DNA from: Kalaharituber pfeilii
Lineage: Eukaryota; Ascomycota; Pezizomycetes; Pezizales; Pezizaceae
Assembly (NCBI GenBank): GCA_015179045.1
Contig: WHUZ01000013.1
Span: 310,001 to 374,000, forward strand
Direction: 5' to 3'
DNA length: 64,000 nucleotides
Shown: one piece after another, positions 1 through 10,571 of the stretch
How positions within the stretch are numbered: the stretch's first letter is position 1
Layout of the letters: the number at the start of each line of letters is the position of its first letter
Made by a program: the position numbers and the translations under genes
The notes under the pieces: generated by a model
Databases searched by the model: none
What the model was told of the DNA's origin: nothing
Seen by the model: the letters and a program-made list of their open reading frames with translations, nothing else

Positions 1-569
1 TTCTGCAGTGTAATTCTTGTTTTAGAACTCCAGCGGCGCCGTCATCACCTAACCATGCTTACTGCGCACCAACAAAAAGACTTATCGCTGCTGTGGAAGA
101 TATCATTGGAAAGATTGAAGGTATTTATTACCGCGAAGGCTCTGGAAAAAGCGCGATCAATGAAACATGTGCACCAGTTGCAAATACCGACTTATGAAAT
201 GATATCAAGTACGAATAAGCAGGGAAAGGTAGGCTCCTAGATTTGCACACGCTCATTTCAGATTTGCCACATGAAGACTAACTAACGCCTGTCCGCTGTG
301 AGCTCCCCTTCACTGTATGTTAAGCATGAGTTTAATGAACCAAATGTGACCAAATGTGCAGTGCAGAGATCTGAAATTCTTTAAAGTCCCTTCTTCCAAT
401 ATGACAAGATGGTTGTGCGCCTGGGTCGCTGATAAGTATGTTCCTTCCCGTTACTGCTGCCCTGTCTGTTAAATTTCTCTCTTACTTGGTTATGACATAT
501 GTATCACGCATTCGACCAAATTGAAGTTGTTTGATAGTCATACTTTGTAGCACTTTCTTTGCGTTCCTA
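1..569. other. Gene-free stretch, nothing recognised
   Basis: A 61-codon open frame at 55-240 has no recognisable motif and no intron-extended continuation that I can see. The rest has frequent stops in all frames. It ends at the poly-T tail of the next element. Confidence 0.4.
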
Positions 570-1335
570 TTTTTTTTTTTTTTTTTAATATATCATTACC
601 CGCGTGCCGCCCTGTGGGCTATGGCGAGGTGTAGTAGAACCTATGAAATAGGGGAAAGTGAACTAAATAAATAACATGAACGGACCTGTCTCACCTCCTC
701 CGAATGAAACTACGAAAACCTGGAATTACTCCCTGTCCGCCCATTCTAGCATAGCCGCCAACAGGTCTCTCTCCTCCTCTTTCGTCTCCAGGGGTTCTCT
801 CGCCACCGCCTGTCCCCCGGGCCATCTCTGCTTCCATACTCTGCACTCCTCCCAAATGTGTGCCGCTGTTTCTTCCCCTTGCCCGCACCATCGGCACTCT
901 AGACTCTCCGCCTTGTTCATTCTGAACTTCCAGGACCTGAGACGTTTCTCCCCTAGCAGCCCCCCAGTGTGCCTGTCCGTCCTCCCAGCCGCTGTAGTGG
1001 TCTGTAGCTTAGGCCCAGTCTGTTCCTTTCTGCCGCTTGTTGAGCTCTCTCCTTCATGCGCATTCCGGCCTCCGTGATTCACTCGCTCTGGTACGGGAGT
1101 AGGGCCCCGATTTTTGCTGCTCTGTCTGCTTTCTCGTTGCCTTTCACGCCTCTATGTGCCTTGACCCACATCACTGCCACGTCTAGACCCCTTTTGATCC
1201 TGTCTTCCCAGGCTGTCCGGACTAGATGTGCTGCTCCTCCAGGCGTCGGGCGGCCTTTGGAAATGGCTTTTATGTTCTGGATGGCCGCTCTGGAGTCCGT
1301 TATCAGCAGGATCTCCTCCTCCCTGATATTGTGTT
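570..1335 (-). mobile_element. 5'-truncated, frameshifted LINE (family A) fragment
   Basis: Read on the minus strand this is the 3' end of a non-LTR retrotransposon. A T16 run at 571-586 is its poly-A tail, preceded by the family A 3' end (CGCCATAGCCC then GGGCGGCACGCG). Upstream, the minus strand encodes part of an RNase H domain: ILLITDSRA with a catalytic Asp near 1300, and HRGVKGNEKADRAAK near 1110-1155. A C-terminal zinc-binding motif CRWCG...H...C follows near 855-905. The RNase H and zinc parts lie in different frames and a TGA follows PYQSE, so the copy is dead. Sequence 5' of about 1335 (the reverse transcriptase) is missing. No clear target-site duplication was found. Confidence 0.8.
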
Positions 1336-1702
1336 GCTATGCATTGCTGTCTATTTTGCAAATGAATCAAAAACTACAAACTCTTAGGACGACGGTTGGT
1401 GCTTGACCTACTGAAGAGCCGGTCCTGCTGGCCCTTCTTACAGTCAATTGCCTATTCTTACTATCTCCAGTAGCTTCGGTGGTCCACACATCTGAGTCCC
1501 GTAACTATCCACATAGCCCCGGTCATTGCTGTCCCTATCCCAGCCTATCCCATACCTCCGGCCATGGCTATTCCTCGGAGGTGTCTATTTCTCTGCATCC
1601 GTTGTCCGAGGCCGATTGTCCGACCGCTCTGACCTTGCCAACGTTCCTTGTGATACACATTCATGCTCGACCCAATGCTCCATCGTCATACAGCAACTAT
1701 CG
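1336..1702. other. Gene-free stretch
   Basis: No coding region, RNA gene or repeat recognised. It ends in an interrupted T-rich run that is the tail of the next element. Confidence 0.35.
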
Positions 1703-1878
1703 GTTTTTTGTTTTTTTTTTTGTTTTTTTTGTTTTTTTTAGTCACGTAACCCCGCATACAGACTGCCAGCCTATGGCAGGGACCCCATATACCCGGTCGG
1801 GTTAGAAACAACTAACGACAAACTCTACACACACCTCGAGCATCAAGTGCCCTCCGTCCCCGGCAACCCCAGATCGAG
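1703..1878 (-). mobile_element. LINE-tail retrocopy, longer family B2 version
   Basis: The interrupted T-run at 1703-1739 is followed by GTAACCCCGCAT and a CCAGCCTATGGCAGGGACCC block, which is the complement of the family B2 3' end. The next roughly 100 bp (CATATACCCGG, TTAGAAACAACTAACGA, GTGCCCTCCGTCCCC) match, in reverse complement, the element at 62243-62402. The two copies therefore share a unit of about 160 bp, longer than the roughly 62-bp tail-only copies elsewhere. No RNA polymerase III promoter boxes were found. Confidence 0.6.
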
Positions 1879-1960
1879 GCAGGCAAACCAGTATTCGACC
1901 GGGTCGCCCTCCACCTCCTCCTGCTTTCACCCTTTCTCCTCTAGGTCCCCCCCAGGATTA

Positions 1961-2071
1961 CTCGCTGGTTCGGAAAGTATTGGAACGCTGCATAAATCTT
2001 GTGCGCTATTCGCCATTTGGAATAAGTGCAAATTTCTTATGCAGCGTTCCAATACTTTCCGAACTAGCGAG
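1961..2071. mobile_element. Palindromic Tc1/mariner-type MITE with TA target duplication
   Basis: A 111-bp near-perfect palindrome. The left end CTCGCTGGTTCGGAAAG is mirrored by CTTTCCGAACTAGCGAG at the right end, and the inner arms AGTATTGGAACGCTGC and GCAGCGTTCCAATACT match exactly. TA dinucleotides flank it at 1959-1960 and 2072-2073, the duplication made by Tc1/mariner-pogo transposases. It has no coding capacity. Confidence 0.8.
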
Positions 2072-2656
2072 TACTAGGTGACTTGCGCTCCATCTTTGTC
2101 CTTCCTCTGGGGCCGCTCCAGTTCAGTGCACCTGAGTACCACATGCTCAGCACTCCATGCCACTCCACATGTGCATTGCACCTCCTCACGACTGATCATC
2201 CTCCTCCACATATCCCCACCTTTTCCAGTCGGTAACTTTCGGTTGATCAGCCCGAAATGTTACTACCAGCTTTACAGGCAAACCTGGATGGATATCCCTT
2301 CCGTGAAGGCCTGACATAGGTGTCCAGTTAGATGTAAGGAGGGAGATCAGTCCTGCTATTTAGAAACCATATAGGTAAGGCGGGCCATCAGTGTAACTCC
2401 CAACAGGACTGCAGGACGTACGATAAGCCGGTAGAATTGAAATTACAGCGACCACGCAGATAACAATCACAGAAAGGTTAGTTAGCGAAGTAATGTTTGA
2501 CAGCGGCTCTTCACGCGCAACCAGAATTGGCAAATGGAGATACAAGTAAAAATTCTATTTTGGCGGACATCTTAAAGAGGAAATATCATGCTATCATGCA
2601 ATCCGGCACCGTATTGAGAAATTGCTAATATTTTACTGCTCAAGCGCATGTACCTC

Positions 2657-2728
2657 AGACCTGCCTCCGGGGCCCTACCATAGGCTAACGCCCGTATGCG
2701 GGCCGAGGTTACGTGATCGAAAAAAAAA
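2657..2728 (+). mobile_element. Short LINE-tail retrocopy (family B2)
   Basis: CCATAGGCTAACGCCCGTAT, GCGGG and GGTTACGTGATCG followed by A9 match the family B2 3' end. Flanks GCATGTACCTC (about 2647-2657) and GCACATACCTC (2729-2739) look like a slightly diverged target-site duplication. Confidence 0.5.
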
Positions 2729-2739
2729 GCACATACCTC

Positions 2740-3755
2740 CATGATGTTGAATAATTGGTAGCCTGCTAGCGCAATCAGTATAGTGCAAGCCTTGGGTACT
2801 GCTAAATCACCGAAACGGTGGGAACTATACTTTCCTAGATGCGGAAAGTGATACGTCACCCACATTATGCTGTCCTTGAGTTATCATAAAAAATCATTTC
2901 TCTTTTGGATATCTCAAGTAGGTAATTCAATTCTTGAACTCAAGTCCAATGTCAATCACGTCAACTAACTAGCGGAAAATCTTCCATCAGAAATAGTCTG
3001 TCACACAGCATTGGCGGAGGCATAGCCGACGTATCCTGCGATGATTTCCTCTCTTGATACAATAACAGTTCGTGAGCCTAGAACACAGCCCTAGGTATTC
3101 CTCAGGCTTCCTGCACGTGCACAGCCTGCGCACAGCCACATACCCTATCACGACTGGCTTGTTTATTGGTTGTTAAATGGCTGAAATGATTGCTTATTTA
3201 TCATCGTGATGGCACAGGAGTTATCCTCGGCACGACTTCTCCACAGACCTATCTCCTCGGCGAGTAGAACAGGGGAAAAATTAGATGCCGTTGGTAATTG
3301 CGCAAAATTACTGTGATGGGTTAAGTTTCCTGTTGGGCACAGTCGTCCTTTCCTTCTCAGATTAGCAACGAACTTAGTGAGATCAGTGGTACCCCAATTT
3401 TCACCTCTCCCAACCGAGGAGCTAGCCTAAATCTCAGAAATTATGCGAAGTTTCTCTGGGCTTCATTCGAATGCCAATCAAATCTCAACCAGCAAGTGTT
3501 AACCAGAGGCCGAATATCGAATATTACTCTTCATGCTACACAAGACCACCGCACTTGTGTTTGCATAGTTATACTAAGAAGTGGAAATCACGAGACATAG
3601 TTTATATTAATTATATTCTTGCAGGCCATGGGGCTGACCTGTTGCCAGCTGAAAATCCCTGAACTATCCGTTGGGGTGGTAAAACATACACTCGCCCCCT
3701 GTGCTTTCTATTATCCTCTACGGTATCAGCCATTCCCGAGAAGTGACTCCCTGTA
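2740..3755. other. Gene-free stretch
   Basis: Only short open frames with no recognisable motifs and no repeats that I could see. Confidence 0.35.
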
Positions 3756-3820
3756 CTCGAAGGTATTGGAACGGCTGACTAGCGCATAATTAGTCAGCCG
3801 TTCCAATACTTCTAAACGAG
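3756..3820. mobile_element. 65-bp palindromic MITE related to the one at 1961
   Basis: A hairpin of arms GTATTGGAACGGCTGACTA and TAGTCAGCCGTTCCAATAC around a short loop, with CTCG...CGAG termini. It shares the core GTATTGGAACG and the CTCG ends with the MITE at 1961-2071. TA precedes it at 3754-3755, but the right flank is CG, so one copy of the duplication may have mutated. Confidence 0.65.
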
Positions 3821-5137
3821 CGTGTTTATCGGGTGGGGTTGGGGGCATATGTCTTACAATACCAGTAGTAGGAGAGGTTAGGCCCAAAACTTTGGTTATG
3901 TTCCAGCTGGGCCAATTGCAAAGTAGCCCGATCTTTGCGATGCGCAAATACGTACGCCTCTCGCTACGACTATCATAAATAGCGGAAAATTCCCTCACTT
4001 GACTGTGCTCGAAGCTCGTTCACAGACAGAGGGAACTGTCAAACATCATTACCCGATACTCTAGGTTCACCGGCTGCCCTTCCTATGACGTCGTGAAGCG
4101 TTTTGGGCTACGGCCATTTTTAATTTATTTTTCTAACCGCGATCCGGGCCTTGTATGCCACTGAAATAAGTATCAACCCCCGACGGGATTGGTGTTGCCC
4201 TCCCAGCGGGACCTGATTTGTTGCCAGAGTTTAGTGTTTCAGTAGGCGATGTCAATCGCAACTTGGGCAGTAGCTTCCGGTATAGCAAGCTCGAGATAAA
4301 TTCGGCCCTTCAGCCGAGGGTTAGGTGCAGCTAAACCAGATCAATTAAATCGTCCATTAGATATGGGGCTGGAAGATTAGTAAAAGCCCGAACGCCTGTG
4401 CACAGGAGTCCTTGGTCGCTGAAACCCTTCAGTTTTTGGTTTAACATGAGTAAAATCTGGTTTAGTGGACCTAGCACTGAGATCGCTTCATAAGAGATAC
4501 AGCTAGACAGAATGCAAATGTGTTAAGTGTGTAGAACGATAACAATACTGTACAAACTCGGAAAGGCGGGCGAATTTCAGCAATCATCACTGACCGGCAA
4601 TCGCCATAGCTGACATTTAGGGGGCGTTTTCTCGAATACAATTAGACGAATCGAATATCTATACAGAAAATAAATTTACGAGAACGAATTACAGAGCATT
4701 TGCCTTATGAGAGGAAAGTTATTGAGTTAGCAGAGCTTGACGGTTGCGTAGGACTGTGCAGATCTAAGATGCCCCTATCGTGGAATAGTAGCATCTCTTG
4801 CGAAGTCATGCTTCTTTCTTTCCAATGCAAGTGAATGTAAAGCAACAAGACTGTGTTCAATAGAACTCCTACAAACAAATCAGGACATTTTGATGGACAA
4901 CTATGAACGGAGATGATGCTTTAAACTCTACATAGGATACTCAAGAAGCAACACTTGCAATCTTGGAAAAGTGTGGCTTGTTTCTCCCGCTGCGAGTCTC
5001 AAAAGGTGACGGGAATGGCCCGACTTGGCATGGCGTGGCGGGGTCGCATGAGCTATAGCCGCAACTAGTAGTAATAGTAAGTCATGTTGCAAGCGAGAAT
5101 GAGGCGGCTGGAAAGCACAAAATCGTCAATGTTGGTA
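3821..5137. other. Gene-free stretch
   Basis: No supported gene, RNA gene or repeat. Open frames are short and featureless. Confidence 0.35.
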
Positions 5138-5202
5138 TTTTTTTTTTTTTTTTTGTCACGTGGCCCCGCATGTAGCTATTCGCCATGGCAGGACCCTTGG
5201 GT
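5138..5202 (-). mobile_element. Tail-only retrocopy, 65 bp (family B1)
   Basis: A run of about 16 T is followed by GTCACGTGGCCCCGCATGTA and CGCCATGGCAGGACCC, the complement of the family B1 LINE 3' end. It is bracketed by AATGTTGGTAT at 5128-5138 and 5203-5213, a target-site duplication. The whole insertion is only about 65 bp. Confidence 0.8.
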
Positions 5203-5341
5203 AATGTTGGTATAATGAGCTACCATTTTCCCCTTGCTATTTGCTCAATACTGCTAGTATTTGATGCTGAGCTACGGTAGTTAGGGGAATGGCCACAAAG
5301 ACAATAAAAATAAATTCATTGCCTTTCCCACTCGCCATACC

Positions 5342-5403
5342 GTCCTGCCATAGGCTGAGAGCCTGTAGGCGGGGTGACGTGATCAAAAAGGAAAAAAAAA
5401 AAA
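5342..5403 (+). mobile_element. Tail-only retrocopy, 62 bp (family B2)
   Basis: TCCTGCCATAGGCTGAGAGC, GCGGGGTGACGTGATC and an A-rich tail. Flanks share GCCATACC (5334-5341 and 5407-5414), extended imperfectly to 11 bp, as a target-site duplication. The stem AGGCT/AGCCT of this family is partly kept. Confidence 0.7.
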
Positions 5404-5551
5404 CCTGCCATACCTTTCTGCGCACGAGATCATATACCTTCCCCAGTGACCTAGAACTAGATCAATACACACGGAGATAACGTTCACTTATAGCATTCTA
5501 TGGGGATGCCAGTACGGTAATATGAGTTTGCGTAGTAGGCTAAGGAAAGGG

Positions 5552-5700
5552 CTTTTTTTATATTACAGAACCCCTCATACAGCTGTTGGCCATGGCAGGG
5601 CTCCTGGGCCCACGCCAACGATGCCCGGAGGCAAGCATAAGGGGAGAAAAAAAACTCCATTCTAGACATGAGTCCCCACCCACGCCCTCTCCCCCGTCTC
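5552..5700 (-). mobile_element. Partial LINE family B copy
   Basis: A short T-run, then CAGAACCCCTCATACAGCTG and GGCCATGGCAGGGCTCCTGG. The part beyond the tail (GGCCCACGCCAACGATGCCC) aligns with the same zone of the longer family B copy at 43539-44150, so this copy is longer than a tail-only insertion. The 5' end is not defined. The overlapping plus-strand frame at 5586-5900 is fortuitous. Confidence 0.5.
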
Positions 5701-6152
5701 TCTATGCATTCCGTCGGAGTCCGGGGGTAAAACAGTTGCTCGAGGATATCCATATCTTCACCGTTCTCCTGCCTCTCTACCCAGCCTCAAGGAAAGTTCA
5801 CTGCCTCGCCATAGAGCTGAAAGTGCCACGTGTGCATGCTTCCATCGCTGTTGGCATGAGACAGCAAGATTCTATCAACATTAGGAGTTACTTACCTTAA
5901 GTCCACCAATATGAATATTGCTGGTTAATGCAAGGCACTCGGTATAAGGTATTTGCTGCACAGATCCAGTACACGTTACAGGTGCAGATTCACCTAGCAT
6001 TTACTGTGTAACATAATGATTTTATTATTATTATTTTTTTATTTTTATTTTTTTTTTCTAAATAATGATTGTCTGAGCACGACGCTCACCGCACTCTGCG
6101 GTAAGGCTTTTCACAGCAGGCAGATTCAGATTACTTTCATACACGTTTTCCT

Positions 6153-6172
6153 AGGGCGGCACGCGATCACTG

Positions 6173-6208
<36 letters not shown>
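6153..6208 (+). mobile_element. Tail-only retrocopy, 56 bp (family A), A30 tail
   Basis: Only AGGGCGGCACGCGATCACTG plus a few bases of family A 3' sequence, followed by a run of about 30 A. Flanks ACGTTTTCCT (6143-6152) and ACATTTTCCT (6209-6218) form a target-site duplication with one mismatch. The LINE-derived part is only about 25 nt, starting inside the 3' stem-loop. Confidence 0.7.
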
Positions 6209-6210
<2 letters not shown>

Positions 6211-6218
6211 ATTTTCCT

Positions 6219-8530
6219 GCTTTTGACAGTTTTTGCATATTTAATAGCGTACCCACTCTGGCACGCTCTTGAGGCTTAAAAAAATAAGTATGAACTAGGC
6301 TTCGTCTTCTAGCAGCATTGTCTAGTCCGACCACCCTCATCACCTTTACTTTCTGCAAGAATTGATCGCAATATCAATGGCTCCTGCAAAACCACTTTAG
6401 TTCCATTGTATATTTGAGCTACTTGAGACAAGGGTGAAGCATTGGAAAGCCAACTGTAGCGCAAATTTCAACATATAATCACCTCAATAGCGCACAATGC
6501 CCGACCTGCAAACAAAGATACCCCTGCATGACAATAAACAGCAAGTGATGGGAAGCTTGACATTGACCTTTCGAATTACATACAGCACGGGATGGGTTTT
6601 AAGCAAGCTCCTGTATCTGGGCACAATTGCTGCGAATCATTAATCACCTATGGGTGCCAGAGCCCTGGGTGCAGTATTTGCATGCATTTGTCTACGGGAT
6701 GAAGAGCGTTCACCCTCGTTCGCTGCCCTAGTGCCCTCAACCGCTCAGAAGCTGAAAATGCCAACTTGTTTGCGGGCCCTTGACTAGATAAAAGCCCCAT
6801 GCGCACCTCAGCAAAAGATTATATTAGAGAATTGTCATGTTCGAATATATGCATTAGCAATATGTTTCGAATACCGATTTTTGTCAATTAAACTGCAGGA
6901 ACTTCACAATTTCTGCGACATCGGGTCTATGCATTTGAATTAGCTGCACAGACTAGAAGATGCAAGATAAGACCACATGACACTACTCACCCTATTTTGC
7001 TTTTTCATATCTTAACAAGATCGTAATATGGTTTCTGCCAATGAAATACAGCACCGACCGCTATATTGCATTGCAGGGTCTGGATGCTTCCTACTCACGT
7101 AGTCTGCCTGCAAGTGAAGGTTACTCTATAGCTAGCTATCAACATCGTGGCAGAATCGATCATTCTCAAGGGGATACGGGTACTGGATTTTCCTACTACT
7201 GCGCCATACAGAAACTATGGCATCGACGGGCTTGCATGTCCTTAATTCCAGATCTTCACAGAGCCACATGATCAGAAATCTTGATCCGGTTAACAGGGAT
7301 GGAATCACGAAAATATGTACGTGGCTCATTGTGATATAAGACATATAACTACAGTTGGGCTTTATCCATGCAATTGAGGCTAGGATGTTTTTCAGCTAGG
7401 TACCATAAAATATCACATTTCTACGTTCTTCGTGTTCAAGAGAAGTTTTCACTATTTTTCACAGCATACAGATAATAGTTTAAGCAAACAATAGGGTATC
7501 CTTGTCCGCATGGAAGAGGCAAGAGAAATGACTACTCTGCTATCCGATAAGTATTACACGTTACATGCTTGTGCAGGCAGTGTGTACTGTGCTGTACTGC
7601 CAAATTTCAGTGAAGCATTTTAACCCAGCTTCGGGGTGGATCTTCCCTTGTCGTGCGAGTAGGATGCAGTCAATTCATCGCGGCAATTCAGCAAGCGCGA
7701 CTAAATTCATTCATCCTGGAACGTTTGATCCGCGGCTGATTTTACAAGGGTGAGGGACAGTTTGGGCCAGATACTTGTTTTCGTGGGGTTTGTATGCGTG
7801 ATGCATGATTCGTGATGCAAGCCATACTGCTTCGTCCCCGCAACGCAGGCACCGGCAATTCGTTTCCGCACCTTTTTTTCCAATTCGGGTGCTCAGCAGG
7901 GGTTTGTTGAAGCGTGCTTACTAGTAGGGTGCAGGTGGGTCACTGGATTAAGCTGATACACATTGTCAAAGATCACAATTTTGCTATAAGTGGTAATGAA
8001 TCTAAAATGAGTGTATCGTCCCTTACTACTTTACATCCTTGTCACACAAAGCCGGTGTGACAGCGATGGATTGAGACCAGTATTAAACTTCTTTATCAAT
8101 ATTAATCGTCCCATCGACCAGGTCGTCCATTCCCAGCAAACAACGGTAACGAGAGTCTTCGGGGATTGAACTTACCGACAGGCGCCCACAGTATTGAGCA
8201 CGGTTCCTTGAAATATTTTTATTTTTTTCTGGGGGACTTTTTACTTCCGCTGATTGACACTGGCCTTCAATTAAGCGAGGTCGACAATTGGGAACGACAG
8301 AAACACTTTGTAGAGTACTATTTCCAATAAACCTCTGCATCTTTATTTTTCTTGTGTTGATTTGTGGCTCGTTACGTTAAACAAGGCTTGACTACCCGCC
8401 GCCTCTTAGGGGGTTGTATCACTTGCAAATTTCCATAATATTGTCCCATACTGAGGCTGAGGATCTTCAGCCCCACCTTTATATCCATTCATACTTCCGA
8501 CCGTTCATCTATCGGCAATCCGAAAACATT
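6219..8530. other. Gene-free stretch
   Basis: About 2.3 kb without a supportable coding region. Open frames are short, lack motifs and do not chain through plausible introns. No repeats recognised. Confidence 0.35.
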
Positions 8531-10571
8531 ATGGCTCAATCTTTAAAATCCAAGTTGTCTCCTCTAAAGAGATCAGAAGTTCTAGAGGCAGATGTCAGTG
8601 AATTTATTTGCCCCTAGAGGGTGCCTTATCTTGTACCTGGAGCCTGCGGAATTGTATCGGGCTTCATGCTAACTCGCTTCAATCTCACAAGCCTGACGTC
8701 GCATATGATGATACGTATAAGGATCAGCCGTGAGTGTTCCCCTTGATGAGTCGTGTTCAACCAAATATCCATCCAATTTGGCAATTTTTACGATGTTATT
8801 CTCGACGATGTTCAGGATTCGGCTGGACACGCTAATGCTAAAGGTCTACTACCGGAGGATGATATTAGACCGGTAGATACAACTAGCGTCACCGAAACGC
8901 TATATCAGCACATATATGAGAATGGGAGGACATATCATCGATATCAAGCCGGAAGTGAGTATTCATTATGAAGCTTAACTGAAACAGCCGCAAGAAGGTG
9001 CAAAAGCTATTGCTAGAGGAAGGGGAGGGAGAAAGGAAGGAGTACTTGGAGATTGGGGATGGATGACTATTGTTGATCTTAACGGTTCTGACGTTGAAAT
9101 CTATGGTGTTTAGAATACTTTATGCCGAACGATGAGGTATGTTGGATAAATAGCTTCCCCTGATAATGGTCTCTTCATGCACTAATTGCTGTCCAACGAT
9201 TAGAAGGAAATGGATCGCCTGGATCTACAGTACCACATGCTTAACCTAATGTACGGCGGAAGAATATACTTTGCGCCTTTGGAAAATCCGCGGAAGATGC
9301 TGGATCTGGGCACGGGGACGGGGATATGGGCGATTGATATGGCGGATAAATTTCCAAATGCTGAAGTATGTGAGTCGACGTATGCTTGAAGGTATATAGG
9401 GCGATGGACGGGGATACATGTGCGAGTGGGGGATAAAACGGGAGTATTGTGGATTTCAAAGGCTGATTATGTTGTCTGGATTTATGATAGGTGATTGGCA
9501 ATGACTTGAGTCCTATTCAACCCACGTGGTAGGTTTTCTATTTAGTTTTCCATCTCCCCAACCTCTGATATCTTGGAACGTTGTAATCATTACACCTTTT
9601 TTTTCCTCCGATGCATCCGCTAGTATTCTGCATTTCGATAAATGTGGGCACTAGCTACGGGCCTGGGTAACATGTCATACTACAGGGTTCCACCAAACTG
9701 CCGTTTCGAGATCGATGATATCGAGCAAGAGTGGACTCACCAAAAGGCCAGCTTCGACTACATCCATGCCCGGTACCTGTTTGGAAGCATAGAGAACTGG
9801 CCTGCTCTGATTGATCAAATCAAAATGTACCGGTCCACCCTACATTTATGTATGCGGAGTTGAAGCAAGACCCTAACCACACTTTTCACAAACTTGATAG
9901 CCACCTCACCCCTGGCGGCTACGTAGAATTCCAAGAAACCGATCCCTCCGGACCCTGCTCCGACGACTCCACCGTTCCCCCTGATTCCCTCCTCAGCCAA
10001 TTCTGCGCGCAAATGGTGCATGCCTCACTAATTGCGCGTCGCCCCGCTAACATTGCACGGCACTTGAAATCGATGCTGGAGGTAGCTGGATTCGAGGATG
10101 TGCATGAAAAAGTGTTTAAGCTTCCAACGAGCCACTGGTCAAGGGACAGAATGATGAAGGAGATTGGATGGTATAATTATGTGAATTGTGTGGATGGGGG
10201 ACTTGAGGCGGCGGTTCTAGCGTTGTGGACGAGGTATTTGGGATGGAAGAAGGAGGAAGTGACGGAATTTGTGAAGAGGGTCAAGGAGGAGATGAAGAAG
10301 GGAGGGATGCATTCGTATTGGAAATCGTGAGTGAGCCCTGGCGGTTATATAGGGGGAGGATGAAGGGTGGAAGGGTTGTTGTGAGTGGAGTGGGATGCTA
10401 ACGTTGGGTATATTGAGTAGGTACGTGGTATATGGGAGGAAACCGGCGAAGAAGCAGAAGGACGACAAGGAGGACGACCGTCGAGAGAATACGGCAACCG
10501 CGAGCGGAATATGTATGCATGGCCAAGAGGGAGGTGGATACGGGATTACCCCACCCACTGGGTCACCCTGA
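8531..10571 (+). CDS. LaeA-like SAM-dependent methyltransferase, 8 exons
   Basis: A class I SAM-dependent methyltransferase of the fungal LaeA-like/UMTA family. I infer eight in-frame exons: 8531-8593, 8816-8954, 9114-9136, 9204-9365, 9491-9528, 9686-9826, 9901-10326, 10421-10571, giving 380 residues. SAM motif I is DLGTGTG at residues 109-115. PNDEKEMDRLDLQ, the FEIDDIEQEW region, HARYLFGS, LTPGGYVEFQE, RPANIARHL, and the C-terminal YVVYGRKPA followed by a Lys/Asp-rich tail match the family order. Introns 6 and 7 have CTAAC branch sites. Exon 3 has only 23 nt. The first intron (222 nt, GTCAGT donor) and the 9827 GTACCG donor are the least certain. The start is chosen because EVLEAD follows it, as in LaeA-like N-termini. 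Members include the secondary-metabolism regulator LaeA and many orphan paralogues; no biosynthetic cluster surrounds this one, so its substrate is unknown. Confidence 0.85.

Noticed and set aside
676..1406. Plus-strand frames of 133 and 116 codons
   Set aside because: Antisense of the LINE RNase H fragment, whose minus-strand motifs are clear.
6016..6358. Frames through the A30 run encoding poly-Lys or poly-Phe
   Set aside because: They are produced by the retrocopy tail.
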